Positions 43,164 to 52,866 of a stretch of 64,000 nt of DNA are shown here, one piece after another. The stretch is from Eutreptiella sp. 'Long Island Sound 2002'. Taxonomy: Eukaryota; Euglenozoa; Euglenophyceae; Eutreptiales; Eutreptiaceae. Where the stretch lies: assembly GCA_964036045.1 (NCBI GenBank), contig OZ038382.1:116594429-116658428 (forward strand), given 5' to 3'. Every line of letters starts with the position of its first letter. The first letter of the stretch is position 1. The translations under genes and the position numbers were made by a program. A model generated the notes under the pieces. The model saw only the letters and a program-made list of their open reading frames with translations, did no database searches and had not been told where the DNA came from.

Positions 43164-43600
43164 AGAGCTGAAACGAGTGACCAGACCATGAACACCCAGA
43201 GGAGCTCTTCTACAGGTTTCACCCCCCATGAGCTGTTTCATGGAGGGCGACCTGCTTGGTTCTTCAAAACCCCCCTTCCTGAGAACTTCAAGAGCCCTGT
43301 TGGGGATTGGCTGGATAACAAGCAGTCTATGGCTAACCAGGCTGGGACTAACCTGAGACATATCCGTGACCGTGAACTGAGCCGAAGGAATCGCCTACGG
43401 CGACCTGCCAGCTTCAAGGTTGGTGACTTTGTTCTTGTTCACCATTCACGCCTACCCTACTGCCCTCGTAACTGCCTACAGGACCCTTCTTTTGGGTCGT
43501 ATCGTATCATCAGGATAGATGGATCTAGGATCCATATCAGGTACTGCCCAGGGCAGGATTCGTTGATGGTAGTTAGGCGGTACGGTGCAGCCAGTTGTCT
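43164..43600 (+). pseudogene. int: Element D integrase C-terminal part, inverted
   Basis: The frame reads NTQRSSSTGFTPHELFHGG, PAWFFKTPLPENF, then the SH3-like domain GDFVLVHHSRLPYCPRN and SYRIIRIDGSRIHIRY. This is the C-terminal part of the integrase type whose core lies at 44,276-44,901 on the opposite strand. The core ends at RTKDWVHL and this piece picks up about ten residues further on. Placement and orientation fit one inversion of about 43,165-44,275. The ATG at 43,188 is internal to the ancestral protein. Confidence 0.7.
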
Positions 43601-43870
43601 GCTGTGCATATGTCAGTAAACTGATTGCTGCTTTTTTTGAACCCTCAACTGAAGGTACAGCACACAGCAATGATTTGAAGTTCGAATGTGCATCGTGCAG
43701 CTGTGCAGATTGCTGTGCAGCTCTGCAGCTGTGTAGCTGGTACGATGCAGCGGGTTGTCTGCTCTGCATATGTCAGTAAACTGATCACAGCTGTTCTTGA
43801 ACCCTGAACTGAAGGTACAGCACACAGCAATAATTTGAAGCTCGAATGTGCATCGTGCAGCTGTATGATT
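43579..43870. repeat. 160-bp tandem duplication
   Basis: Two copies 160 bp apart share TGCATATGTCAGTAAACTGAT, the phrase CTGAAGGTACAGCACACAGC and TGTGCATCGTGCAGCTGT. Between them lies a TGTGCAGCTCTGCAGCTGTG-type run. It follows the inverted integrase piece and overlaps its last codons. Confidence 0.75.
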
Positions 43871-44267
43871 TTTTTAGTGAAATGTTTGTTATGAAAAGTT
43901 GGGGTATTGACGAGCATATCACACTAGAAGTGCATGGTGCAAGACAAAAAGCACAAGGACAATGTGAATCGTGTGTAGATCAGGGTCAATCTATGCTGTC
44001 TACATACATTGCAATGGTGTCCATTTTGTATTGTGTTGGACAAGTAGGTAATTCATTTCTCCACACAAATTGAGTTTTTGTTTTGCCCGAAATATTGGAT
44101 GTGCATGACATCTTGACACTCAAAATGAGCCATGCGTCAACAATTATTATGAATGATAGGCAAAAACCACAAAATTTTAAAACAAGCTTAATACACAACA
44201 AAGATGTTTCAATTTTGTCAGCCATTTGGATAGAATCCGGGTTTTGGCCACTTTGTGCCCCGTAAAA
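43871..44267. other. AT-rich end of the inverted segment; no gene seen
   Basis: No coding motif was found. If the inversion model is right, this was the sequence downstream of element D's integrase and now lies next to the integrase core. Confidence 0.3.
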
Positions 44268-44901
44268 TCAAAGGTGTAGGTGTACCCAGTCTTTGGTACG
44301 TTCCTGTTCCATCGGGATTCTCAGGTTCTGTTCCACCACACGGTTTTGTCTCTCACAAGGAGGGTTAGACGTGTGGGTATAGGGAACACCTGTGGTTAGC
44401 TCAACGTTAAGGGCATTCAGCACTCGTTTGTTTTCTCCACCGTCACTGCGGATGCGTACATCCTCATCAGAGTGCACCTGCTTAGGTGCTCCATAGGGTT
44501 CGAACCATTGTTCGACCAGCATTTTCACGGTCTCCTCACCTGTGATTTTCTGATTGCAACGGAACACACGGGTGAAGTAGGACAGGCCACAGGTGACCAC
44601 TAGAGAACTATAATATACCCCCAAAGCGAGGTAGGCCGTGGATGCAATCCACGTAGAGAGGAGAGTTAGTACAATAGGGTATGGGTAAGCTGGAAATCAG
44701 TCCCCTATCCCTACTGTTGCTCTGCTTGCTGGCATGACACCCACAAGCATCCACAATGGTCTGCATACGGGACCTCAGTTCAGGCAGGGTTAGACCAGAG
44801 TAGAAACACTCACGAAAGAAGTCCACTGAGCGATTAGGGGCAGTGTGACCTGAACTGAGATGGGACAACTGTAGGCATCCATCAGGCTGTGTCTCAGGCA
44901 C
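44268..44901 (-). pseudogene. int: Element D integrase zinc domain and core
   Basis: Two overlapping frames (44,608-44,901 and 44,268-44,624) together give the HHCC region (HLSSGHTAPNRS, VDACGCHASK) and the DDE core (YVDCIHGLPRFGG, VHSDEDVRIRS, NPPCERQNRV). All three acidic residues are present, but a frameshift lies between the two parts, near 44,615. The core ends abruptly at 44,276, where the sequence departs from the family. Confidence 0.8.
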
Positions 44902-45015
44902 GACTATACGGTCCTGGTTGAAGAGGCATTGGTTGTTTTTTTACCACTGGTGCCCGTCACTGACAGGGGGCCCGAGACCAGTGCTGTGGGTTTCGAGAAT
45001 TTCTTTATACTCTGA

Positions 45016-45490
45016 CTAATAGTCAGTTAGGCTCCAACCCTCGAGGATTCCAGCAGTCCGCATAGACAGGTCAACGTGGACATCCATACGCTGAAAAGCC
45101 TCTTTGGCGAGTGCCGCAGACCTCTGCCCAATAACCGCATCGAAGTTGTTGCGCGATGTATATTCAGACAGTTCATTTTGTATACCGGGGATATGATGGA
45201 CTGACAGCCTGAACTGGCTCAGGTAAGTCCACCACCGTTTTAGTTTCCCTTTCTCCGGTGGTGGGCCCTTCTGAAAGGACTTCACCGGTTCCAGGTCAGG
45301 GAGCCAGACAATCGGATTGGATCCCAATGGTCGGGACTGTGGGAAGAGCACCAACATACCGGCCAGGAGTACCTCGTCGTAGGTGCTGTAATTGGAACGC
45401 GCTTGGTTTCATTTCCAGTTCCAGTGTCCCAGTGGCACAAGTCGCCAATCACTGGAAGGATAGTCGTGCTTCAAGCAGCCATCACGGTTC
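45016..45490 (-). pseudogene. pol: Element D RNase H, downstream half (beyond the C insertion)
   Basis: From the edge of element C the frame reads CLKHDYPSSDWRLVPLGHWNW, then MLVLFPQSRPLGSNPIVWLPD, PPPEKGKLKRWWTYLSQF and HHIPGIQNELSEYTSRNNFD. This is the end of RNase H and the connection. It joins exactly to GLNRDG on the other side of element C at 56,271. Several stops interrupt it, including a TAA near 44,940. Confidence 0.8.
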
Positions 45491-46022
45491 TGAAAGTGCT
45501 GCCCTGGGTCGTTGAGGGTGCCGGAGGGCTCGGGGCCGGCAAGACCAGTGGGGCAGGCACGCGAGGAGTCTCCCTGGATGTTGTTATTGGGGGTAGAACC
45601 GGATACTCGAACACCAACGGAGGCGAGAGCAGCAACAACTGAAGCAAGGTCCATGCTGATTGTGGTCCGGCAGAAAATCCCAGTCTATGAAGAAAATTGA
45701 TGCGAATTATTCTAAATACATCTGAGTGTCCAAAACTGTCTGAAAAGATTTAAATAATCCAATTATGTAAAAATGTTTGGCCGATCTGGCCCGCGAGCGC
45801 GCGTCAGCGGCAAATGGCGATTCCAGCTAAAATAGCGGAACGCGGCGGATTTACGGGAAATGGACCGCGGAATCAAATCCGGCATATCAGAAATATATAG
45901 GAAATATCCTGAGACTGAGCTGCGAGGCGGCGATTCCGCCGAAGCAAAGAAAATGACCAAAATGTAGCAAATCTGGGCAGAATGTCTGAAAATCTGAGCA
46001 GATGGGGCTAGCCGCACTTACA
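45491..46022 (-). repeat. Element C 3' LTR
   Basis: Matches the 5' LTR over all 532 bp with about three substitutions. It also carries the gag start codon and its first 55 codons (MDLASVVAALASVG), here running on into element D sequence as an 81-codon chimeric frame to 45,409. Confidence 0.93.
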
Positions 46023-46037
46023 CTCCCCCTCCAAAAA
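46023..46037 (-). promoter_or_regulatory. Element C polypurine tract
   Basis: On the minus strand TTTTTGGAGGGGGAG immediately precedes TGTAAGTG of the 3' LTR, as expected for the plus-strand primer. Confidence 0.75.
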
Positions 46038-47690
46038 CACACTGGGGTGTGTCGCTACGTCAACGAAGAACGTAGTGCGGGTAAGTCCCAGAAAAAAATA
46101 GAAATGTAGCCTCGATGGGGCGAAATCTGCTTGATTTGACCTGATTTGGGCTGAATTGGCACTGAATCAGGATGGATGAACCTGAAATGCGACAGAATGA
46201 GAAGTGACGAACAGTCCTCCGTGCAGTAAAACATTAGGTTAAGGGGTAAAAAGCATGTAAACGTATCGAGAATTGATACCAAACCATGCATTGGTTGAGA
46301 ATGAGGTAGATTATTGGTGAATTGAGTGGGGGAAACAAGAAATGTAGTGACATCTCAGCGCTCTGGCACAGTTTCGCTGTCGCGGGCACGCTACGGTGTC
46401 CTCGCCGAACTCTACATCGTGTTAATCCCGCTTTTCTCGTTCTGAAAAGTGCAGCATGTGGCTCAGAATTGACGCATTTGGTGGATGATCACAAAATTCA
46501 ATAAGATTGAGATTCAATTGGAGCAGAGATTAAGGAGATGAAGCAATCACAGAGAGGGAAAACAAATACAAATGTAGTCTGCATGCCCTAAGTGAACCAC
46601 CGAAGGTAGAGATGTTCTTCTGTTCACTTAGATCTAAACAGATCTTCAAGGCATGAGAGGAGATGACAAGGAAATCAATCTAAATTGTCCTAAAATGAGG
46701 AAATTCCCTAAGATGAAAGTGCAATGTAGCGGAATGTCTAGAACTGAAACTACTAACACTTTCGTTTAGACTAAAGTTAATATATATTGTCGTTTATTCA
46801 GCTCAATTGTGCTTTCCGGCACGTTGGTTCGCGAGCATCTAACAGATTCTATGAAAATGTGGATCATGTGATGATGCATCATGATGGGACATGCTGGCCC
46901 TGGATCCTTGGCATGTAACGCGCCGAAGGTTCGCTGAAGGCGCTTTACTGACAGTATATAACTGAGAGACACCGAATTTACAGTGGCGGCGGTGTCAATC
47001 GACTTGGACAAGGCCAATCTCTCGAATGAGTCCCACAAGACACTTGGATTCACCATTTTCGACAGTTTCAGGTCGGATTGAGCTCACATTGGCGTGTGCC
47101 AAAAATACAACGAAGCTTACGGACTTCAGAGGTTGCTGTTAGAAGTCCCTAGAGCTCCTAGATGAAGATTGTCTGAACAATTGACGTCTGGGTTTCGTAC
47201 AACAGTGGCAGAATGATGGACAAACCTGAGAAATTCAAGGCAAATTTGAGGATCCTGGATCTGAATCTGGACTTTGGCGTTAGCATCACAGCAAATGAAG
47301 GTAAGATCTGAGTTCCTGGCGTCGCATCTCGTGCAGCCAGTACTACAGGGGGTGCCTGTAGGGGTGAATGTCGCTGAAAGGGGCGACTGTCGCTGGCCAG
47401 CGTTTTGATTATGTACATTTGCTTCCATCTGCACGAGTAGCCAAATTCCAAAGATGCACAGACCAACAGAGACAAGATTACCCCGAATCTGCCTGAATTA
47501 AGCCTGAGTTTGGTTTTTTCTGAACACGGCAGCACACTCCGTGGCTTTCGGCTTTCGACTTTCGATACGTTACCGAACGGAGACCAAAGAAAAATTGGTT
47601 GATTGACGTCAAATTATCAAACATTCGCAGTGCTCCACATCATGACATAAACAGAAAGAATGAACAGTGGATTGAGCAGAATGCCGTAGG
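46038..47690 (-). other. Element C 3' untranslated region
   Basis: About 1.65 kb follow the chromodomain region. Minus-strand open frames such as 47,126-47,434 (Asn/Gln/Cys-rich) show no family I know. I see no strong feature. Confidence 0.45.
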
Positions 47691-47699
47691 ATGGCTTCC

Positions 47700-48130
47700 T
47701 CAATTCGGCCAAGCACGAATACATGTGACCACCAACCTGTCTGGCCTGGCCCTCGTACGGCTTGGGCGCTGCAAATCAGCGGCCGAACTCGAAGCTTGGT
47801 CCTCATTTGGCTCCTGGGCTGGCCTGACCGCAGGAGGGGGGATCGACGGATCAGCCCTGGAATGTGGCTGCTGAGGGCCGTAAAAGGCTGGATCTCGATT
47901 CACCACAGGTCTTTTTCCGTCGCTCTCCACTTGTCTGTCTGGTTTCGACAAACAATCTGTCAGGAGTACGCCAATTTCGGGGTGCTTCTTCAGGAAGTCG
48001 ATGAACCCCTTGGTGTATCCATGGACAAAAGATTGGGCTGGTTCCCAGTTGTTGTGACTGGAATCAAAGCCCCTCCACTCACACCCTTGGCGTCACGTCT
48101 TGCTTCAACAATCCTCTTGAGTTCGTACTT
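47700..48130 (-). pseudogene. int: Element C chromodomain and C-terminal tail (frameshifted)
   Basis: The integrase frame reads YELKRIVEARRDAKGV and then loses register. The neighbouring frame continues CEWRGFDSSHNNWEPAQSF and GFIDFLKKHPEIGVLL, completing a chromodomain, and then a Pro/Asp-rich tail to 47,700. A single indel near 48,090 explains this. It shows that C is a chromovirus. Confidence 0.75.
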
Positions 48131-49312
48131 CCCCCCTTCGATGACCCGATCAGACAAATGTTTCGCAGTCCAAAAAAGGGGTTTGACCCGATCCTTGGGG
48201 GAGGGGATCTCTCTGTTGAGGCGATCGCCCGAAACGTCAATTTCCCTGCTGACATCCACACGAATCCTCCACCTGTTCTCACCAAGACGCGCTGTAACAG
48301 CGAATGGCCCCTCCCACAAGGGAAGAAGCTTGTCATCTCCGTCCAGGGTGGTTTCGGATTTTCGAAGCCAAACTCGATCATCGACTTCACAATTGTGAGG
48401 GTTTTTTCGGCCTTGATTCTGGACCCAAAGCCAGTCAGCTTGATGCTTCTCGATTAATTTCGACACAGTTTTATCTGCTCGTTGGACTTCGTCCAAAAAC
48501 AGCGAAGCATCTTTACAGGGGCGAGGATTATTCAACGGCATGTTCCGCCAACACTTCTTTCGTCCAAAGACGATTTCATTTGGAGAAAGGCCATGATACA
48601 AAGGCGTGTTGTGGTAACGGCGAAGCAATGCGAACAGAACTTCAAGCCAGTGGAAATCCTTCTCACTCGCGAGCTCCTTACGAAGCATATTTATAATTGA
48701 GCGGCCGGCTCTTTCGCCAGGCAGCGCTCGATGCGAGTGGATTTCACACCTGAGGTGGTGGATTCCAAGGCGAGCACATAATTCTCTCCACCATTCGGAG
48801 GTGTACTCTTTGCCTGAGTCCGTAACCACCTCGGATGGGACGTCCCAACCTCCCATCCAGGTCTGCGCGCACCATTTGGCGGCAGCCTTGCCAGTCATCG
48901 ACTCGATGTTGCAAGGCAACACCTGCATGTAGCCGGAATGACGGCACTGAATAAGGAGCACACCATTGACCTTTTTATTAGTCCAATGGCACTCTTCGTC
49001 ATCGAGTTCACCGAGATAGAAGAAATCACTGGTGACTCTGTTAAAGAGGCGCTCCGGAATAGGATGAGGCCTCAGATGTCCGTGCTTCTTCGCGCTGGGG
49101 GGCGTCGAGACAGCACATTGGGCACATCCGGCGGCTACTTTCATGCAGTGAGTATATAGCCGTGAGCCAAACAACCTATGTTTAATCATCGACCACAGTC
49201 GACGGCCATGTGCATGGGGGGACTCCCATTTGTGCCACCAGTTTAACACTCGGGGGGCTAGGGCGTCTGGCACACACAATTTACCCTCCATCCACAGCTT
49301 CCCCCCATCCAA
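47990..49312 (-). CDS. int: Element C integrase
   Basis: The 441-codon frame contains the zinc domain (WWHKWESPHAHGRRLW, CMKVAAGCAQC) and the complete DDE core: VTSDFFYLGE, VVTDSGKEYTS and LPGERAGRS. The SH3-like region follows (VDDRVWLRKSETT, LLPLWEGPFAVTARLG). It lies in the same frame as pol and is separated from it only by stops at 49,319 and 49,781. The TAG at 49,319 interrupts GIFS-YSLDGGKLW, where Gln is likely. Confidence 0.88.
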   Translation of the reverse strand: MDGGKLWMEGKLCVPDALAPRVLNWWHKWESPHAHGRRLWSMIKHRLFGSRLYTHCMKVAAGCAQCAVSTPPSAKKHGHLRPHPIPERLFNRVTSDFFYLGELDDEECHWTNKKVNGVLLIQCRHSGYMQVLPCNIESMTGKAAAKWCAQTWMGGWDVPSEVVTDSGKEYTSEWWRELCARLGIHHLRCEIHSHRALPGERAGRSIINMLRKELASEKDFHWLEVLFALLRRYHNTPLYHGLSPNEIVFGRKKCWRNMPLNNPRPCKDASLFLDEVQRADKTVSKLIEKHQADWLWVQNQGRKNPHNCEVDDRVWLRKSETTLDGDDKLLPLWEGPFAVTARLGENRWRIRVDVSREIDVSGDRLNREIPSPKDRVKPLFWTAKHLSDRVIEGGKYELKRIVEARRDAKGVSGGALIPVTTTGNQPNLLSMDTPRGSSTS

Positions 49313-49318
49313 CGAGTA

Positions 49319-49780
49319 CTAAGAAAAAATCCCATCCCTGTGAGCATCTTTGGATTTGAGATTTCCAAAGACCTCTTTAAACATGGGATCCTGCAGGTAA
49401 TCGGACGTCCAGTCACGGATGATCAGGGAATCTTTCGGCAGGGGTGGAGTGTTGGCCGGATCTCGACGCTTAATGCCTTGGATCAACCGAAATCGACTTA
49501 CTCGTCGGGTATAGTCAAACCGTTTCACACTCCCTGAGGAGGGATCGGTGACTTTCTCCACGACTTTCAGTGTTTTGGTGCAGATCTCATGGGCATGCGC
49601 CGGATCTGTGATGGCCGTGATGTCGTGACACGGTAATGCGTGTTGTTTAACAGCGCATTGCATGCATGCACGTCGAATGAGCTTTTTTTCTTCCTGATCC
49701 CATTCGATGATTACATGGCGGTCCTGCTCCGTACCATGGATGTTGGTACTTTGCAGCCCCTCTGAAGCGGGGTAAGCCCA
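49319..49780 (-). pseudogene. pol: Element C pol linker between RNase H and integrase
   Basis: Same frame as the polymerase. After a TGA (49,781-49,783) at ADALS-WAYPAS, where Arg is expected, the frame continues through a His/Cys-containing linker (CMQCAVKQHALPCHD, KRFDYTRRVSRFRL). It then meets TAG at 49,319. Both stops are explainable by single C-to-T changes, and no indel is needed. Confidence 0.7.
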
Positions 49781-52291
49781 TCAGCTCAGAGCATCCGCTA
49801 CCGTGTTGTGTTTTCCAGGCAAATACGACACATGGAGGTCAAACAGACTGAGAAATTCGTGCCATCTGGCCCGTCGACCAGCTGGGCTCGCGACAGTATC
49901 AATGTGTTCAGTGGCCCAATACTCCAGAGATCGATGATCCGTCAGGACCTCGACTCGATTGGTGCCAACCCACGATTGGTACTTTTTTAAAGCACAGATT
50001 ATGGCGTAGGTTTCTTGCTCACGCGGCGACCATTGCATTTGGCGTGGGGCTAGCTTCCGAGACCAAAATGCAAGAGGGTAATGATCGCCGGTGGCTTCAT
50101 CAACCTGTTCAAGAACAGCTCCGATCGCGTACCTAGAAGTGTCGGTTCTAATGTAGAAGGGTCGGTCAAATTGGGGCACATGCAACGTGGCAACTTCACA
50201 GAGGGCCGCTTTCAAGTGATGGAAGGCCTCCTCGCACTCGTCAGTCCACTTGACACGAACCTTTGAACCTGCCTTGCCCGCATCTCTCCCTACCTTCAAT
50301 AATTCAGTAAGGGGGGCAGCAAATTTGGCATAATTCGGCACAAAAGTGTGGTAAAAATTGCAACAACCCAGGAATCCTCTCAACTCCGTGATCGTCTCAG
50401 GGCGCTTCCACTTCTGAATAGCGACGAGCTTCCCTGGACTGGGTCGTCGGGTGCCATTCTCTAGGAGAGAACCACAAAATTCGACTGATTTTAAAAATAA
50501 TTTTCCCTTCTTTGGCCCACAAATCAGCTGATTGGCGTCAAGAATGTCCAAAACTTGGTTCAGCTGCTTCTCATGTAGGGCCACCAGCTCGGCTTCGGTC
50601 AGTCCCTCCCCCTCCGTCGCGATGATTATGTCATCTATGTACACACTCACGAAGGCACGAAGCTCAGGATGAGCTGAAAAAAGCACATCCTCCATCATTC
50701 TTTGAAAAAATGAGGGGGCGTTCTTCAGGCCCATGGGCATGACGGTCCACTGGACTGGGCCACATGGCGTGCACATACAGGTGAGAGGTCGGCTGTCCTT
50801 CCTCAACGGCATTTGGTGAAAGCCGTGACGGAGATCCAGCACAGAAAACAAACGACCTCTTGCCCTCTTGGCGATTTCACCCTCAATGAGGGGCAGGGGG
50901 TGCGAATCCGCCTTGGTTTCGGCGTTGAGGTTGCGAAAATCAACCACCATTCGCCAACCATCTATAGTGTTCTGGTCTGCAGGCGGTGGCTTCGGGACTG
51001 TGAAGGGTGCACAGCACCATTCGCTGGTCATACAACCCTCAAGCCAACCAAATTCCCTGAGATTTCTCTCGATGATTTTTCTGAGTATCTCATGTTTGTG
51101 TCCATGATTTTCATAAGGGCGCTGTTTTTTTGCCTTGTACCCTTCACGAAGCTCGATGAAGGCTTCACCGAACTGTCCACGGACAGGGGGGTCTTTGATC
51201 AACTTCCCTGAAAGGGTTGTGTCCTTCCGTTCCTCAAAAATCTTTTCTCTTGACTTGGAACACAACTCAGTGTCCACCTGATCGCCAGGAATTACTGTCG
51301 AAAAAACTTTGGCGACTTCTTCGGCCTTGGCAGGAAGAATCTTCTTACGGATGTCCCTAAACAGGTCCGTATCAACTGCCTCTTGAAGATAGGTGGGTCG
51401 TGTGTTGAAATCCCAGAGATTCTCTTCGTGATCCAGCTCCTCAAAAGGATCCATGAAAGCTTCCACAGGGGGTTTTTCATAAAAAACTCTGAATTTGCGG
51501 CGCGATTTGGAATTTTTCTTCGCCCGTGCACTGAAGATTCTTTTCGATGTCCATCGTATTGGGGAAGAGGGAGACGAGGCGGATCCATTGGACGTTGAAT
51601 CACCTTGGGTATCTGACGGACAAAAATCAGAAAAAATAGATTCATCATCAGTACCACGCTCAACCTCAGATTCAGACCCAACACAAGAATCAGTACCAGA
51701 ATCAGCAGAATTAGAGTCAGAAAGCTTTCCATCCACCAGGAATGCAAGCGAACTCCAGGACCGCTGTGGCAGGGGACCTGTGTCGTCCCTGGCATACAGC
51801 TTAATCTTCCTGGGAAGTTCGATGTAATCTACACAAATGTCCTGTAATTCCTGAAACCAAGGCTTGTCGTCCCACAAGGGCACAGCTAAAATTGCCTGGG
51901 TTTTATCTTGCTTGATTTTGTGGATGACCTGCTGGATTAAGTGAAACGGAGGGTTAATCCACAACTTCTTGTCCCATTTATGGGTCCAAGCGTCGCTAAA
52001 GTGCTTGTCAAAGCGCTTGTTCATACGGTTAGCAAAGGCATCATACTGGGGCCAAAAGGAATGGTGTTCATGAAAATATTCACAAATTGCATCGCGCCAT
52101 TTGTCGACAACTCTGTAGGATGAAGAGTGCCAGCGCGAAGGGCGTCGTGACTGGGAGTCCCTACGAAGACATTCTAACTCTTGGGAGTAATCGGCACTCC
52201 CATTCACCTCTGCAATGGTGACATCTTCACCAAATTTTGGTGTCACCTTTTGCTTCAAAAATTCTTCTGCACTTTTAAACCCTGCGTGCAA
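49781..52291 (-). CDS. pol: Element C methyltransferase-like domain, reverse transcriptase and RNase H
   Basis: 836 codons. Residues about 60-195 form the inserted domain: WPQYDAFANRMNKRF, then WINPPFHLIQQVIHKI (NPPF at residues 113-116), then ILAVPLWDDKPWFQEL and RSWSSLAFLVDG. This is like the Dam-type domain of DIRS elements. An acidic Ser-rich linker follows. The reverse transcriptase shows MVVDFRNLN, MPMGLKNAPSFFQ and an intact YIDD (residues 551-554). RNase H keeps its acidic residues (RTDTSRYAIGAVL, REQETYAI, LTDHRSLEYW). The first residues overlap the protease frame by 37 nt in the -1 register. The frame therefore probably has no start codon of its own and is reached by frameshifting. 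Confidence 0.9.
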   Translation of the reverse strand: MHAGFKSAEEFLKQKVTPKFGEDVTIAEVNGSADYSQELECLRRDSQSRRPSRWHSSSYRVVDKWRDAICEYFHEHHSFWPQYDAFANRMNKRFDKHFSDAWTHKWDKKLWINPPFHLIQQVIHKIKQDKTQAILAVPLWDDKPWFQELQDICVDYIELPRKIKLYARDDTGPLPQRSWSSLAFLVDGKLSDSNSADSGTDSCVGSESEVERGTDDESIFSDFCPSDTQGDSTSNGSASSPSSPIRWTSKRIFSARAKKNSKSRRKFRVFYEKPPVEAFMDPFEELDHEENLWDFNTRPTYLQEAVDTDLFRDIRKKILPAKAEEVAKVFSTVIPGDQVDTELCSKSREKIFEERKDTTLSGKLIKDPPVRGQFGEAFIELREGYKAKKQRPYENHGHKHEILRKIIERNLREFGWLEGCMTSEWCCAPFTVPKPPPADQNTIDGWRMVVDFRNLNAETKADSHPLPLIEGEIAKRARGRLFSVLDLRHGFHQMPLRKDSRPLTCMCTPCGPVQWTVMPMGLKNAPSFFQRMMEDVLFSAHPELRAFVSVYIDDIIIATEGEGLTEAELVALHEKQLNQVLDILDANQLICGPKKGKLFLKSVEFCGSLLENGTRRPSPGKLVAIQKWKRPETITELRGFLGCCNFYHTFVPNYAKFAAPLTELLKVGRDAGKAGSKVRVKWTDECEEAFHHLKAALCEVATLHVPQFDRPFYIRTDTSRYAIGAVLEQVDEATGDHYPLAFWSRKLAPRQMQWSPREQETYAIICALKKYQSWVGTNRVEVLTDHRSLEYWATEHIDTVASPAGRRARWHEFLSLFDLHVSYLPGKHNTVADALS
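52217..52282 (-). promoter_or_regulatory. Candidate -1 ribosomal frameshift signal (GGGTTTA plus hairpin)
   Basis: In the protease frame the sequence reads CAG GGT TTA AAA, placing GGGTTTA (52,276-52,282) in the X-XXY-YYZ register. The downstream pol frame is exactly the -1 frame (GGG TTT AAA). A perfect 7-bp inverted repeat, GGTGACA/TGTCACC (52,241-52,247 and 52,217-52,223), follows 28 nt downstream, with inner CCAAA/TTTGG pairing. The spacer is longer than the usual 5-9 nt, so the stimulator is less certain than the slip site. Confidence 0.6.
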
Positions 52292-52866
52292 AAACGAAAT
52301 TCAGGACGCTCCAAGGGACCTGACTCCAGCAAAAAACAACGACGATGACCTACGGGCGCTACCCTGTTCTTGCGAAGCCAAGGATGGCCCAAATAAAGGT
52401 CATACTTTATGTCGGCACGATAGAAGTAGTCATCCTTAAGGACAACTTCTTCCACATTTTGCTCTTCCCAAAGGTCTTGAGCGACCAAATGAGTTGATAT
52501 ATAACAACCGCGTTGCCCACCTGCGAGAGAATGTCCAGAAACTCCCTCGAGGGTAACAGGATGAGGCGATTCAAACACGCAGTCGTCGGGTAAGAATGAA
52601 TTGGATTGGAGATTTACCTCTGATCCATTGTCACACAAACAAGTGGCGAGATGGAAATTTCCCTTGCAATCAGAGACCCACAGCTTTGTGACAAACTGAC
52701 GGGCCCTGTGCTTGGACTGTACACCAACCTCGTCCACTACAACAGAAGGATCCGCTGCCGGATCCAGGGGAGAGGAGACAAGCGACCCTACATCAAGTAA
52801 TGGTCGATCAGGAATCTGGGGATCATGCCTGAAATCGCCTGGGGAGGGGCGATTTTCGTGGCTCCC
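52255..52866 (-). CDS. pro: Element C aspartic protease (in gag frame)
   Basis: The frame continues directly from gag after a single TAG at 52,867-52,869 (TAG GGG AGC). The active site is ATCLCDNGSEVNLQS, a DNG variant of D[ST]G. DLYLGHPWLRKN is the usual downstream strand. It ends at 52,255 inside the overlap with pol. Protease is thus made as a gag extension, if the TAG is read through or was ancestrally a sense codon. Confidence 0.75.
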   Translation of the reverse strand, partial: GSHENRPSPGDFRHDPQIPDRPLLDVGSLVSSPLDPAADPSVVVDEVGVQSKHRARQFVTKLWVSDCKGNFHLATCLCDNGSEVNLQSNSFLPDDCVFESPHPVTLEGVSGHSLAGGQRGCYISTHLVAQDLWEEQNVEEVVLKDDYFYRADIKYDLYLGHPWLRKNRVAPVGHRRCFLLESGPLERPEFRFCTQGLKVQKNF

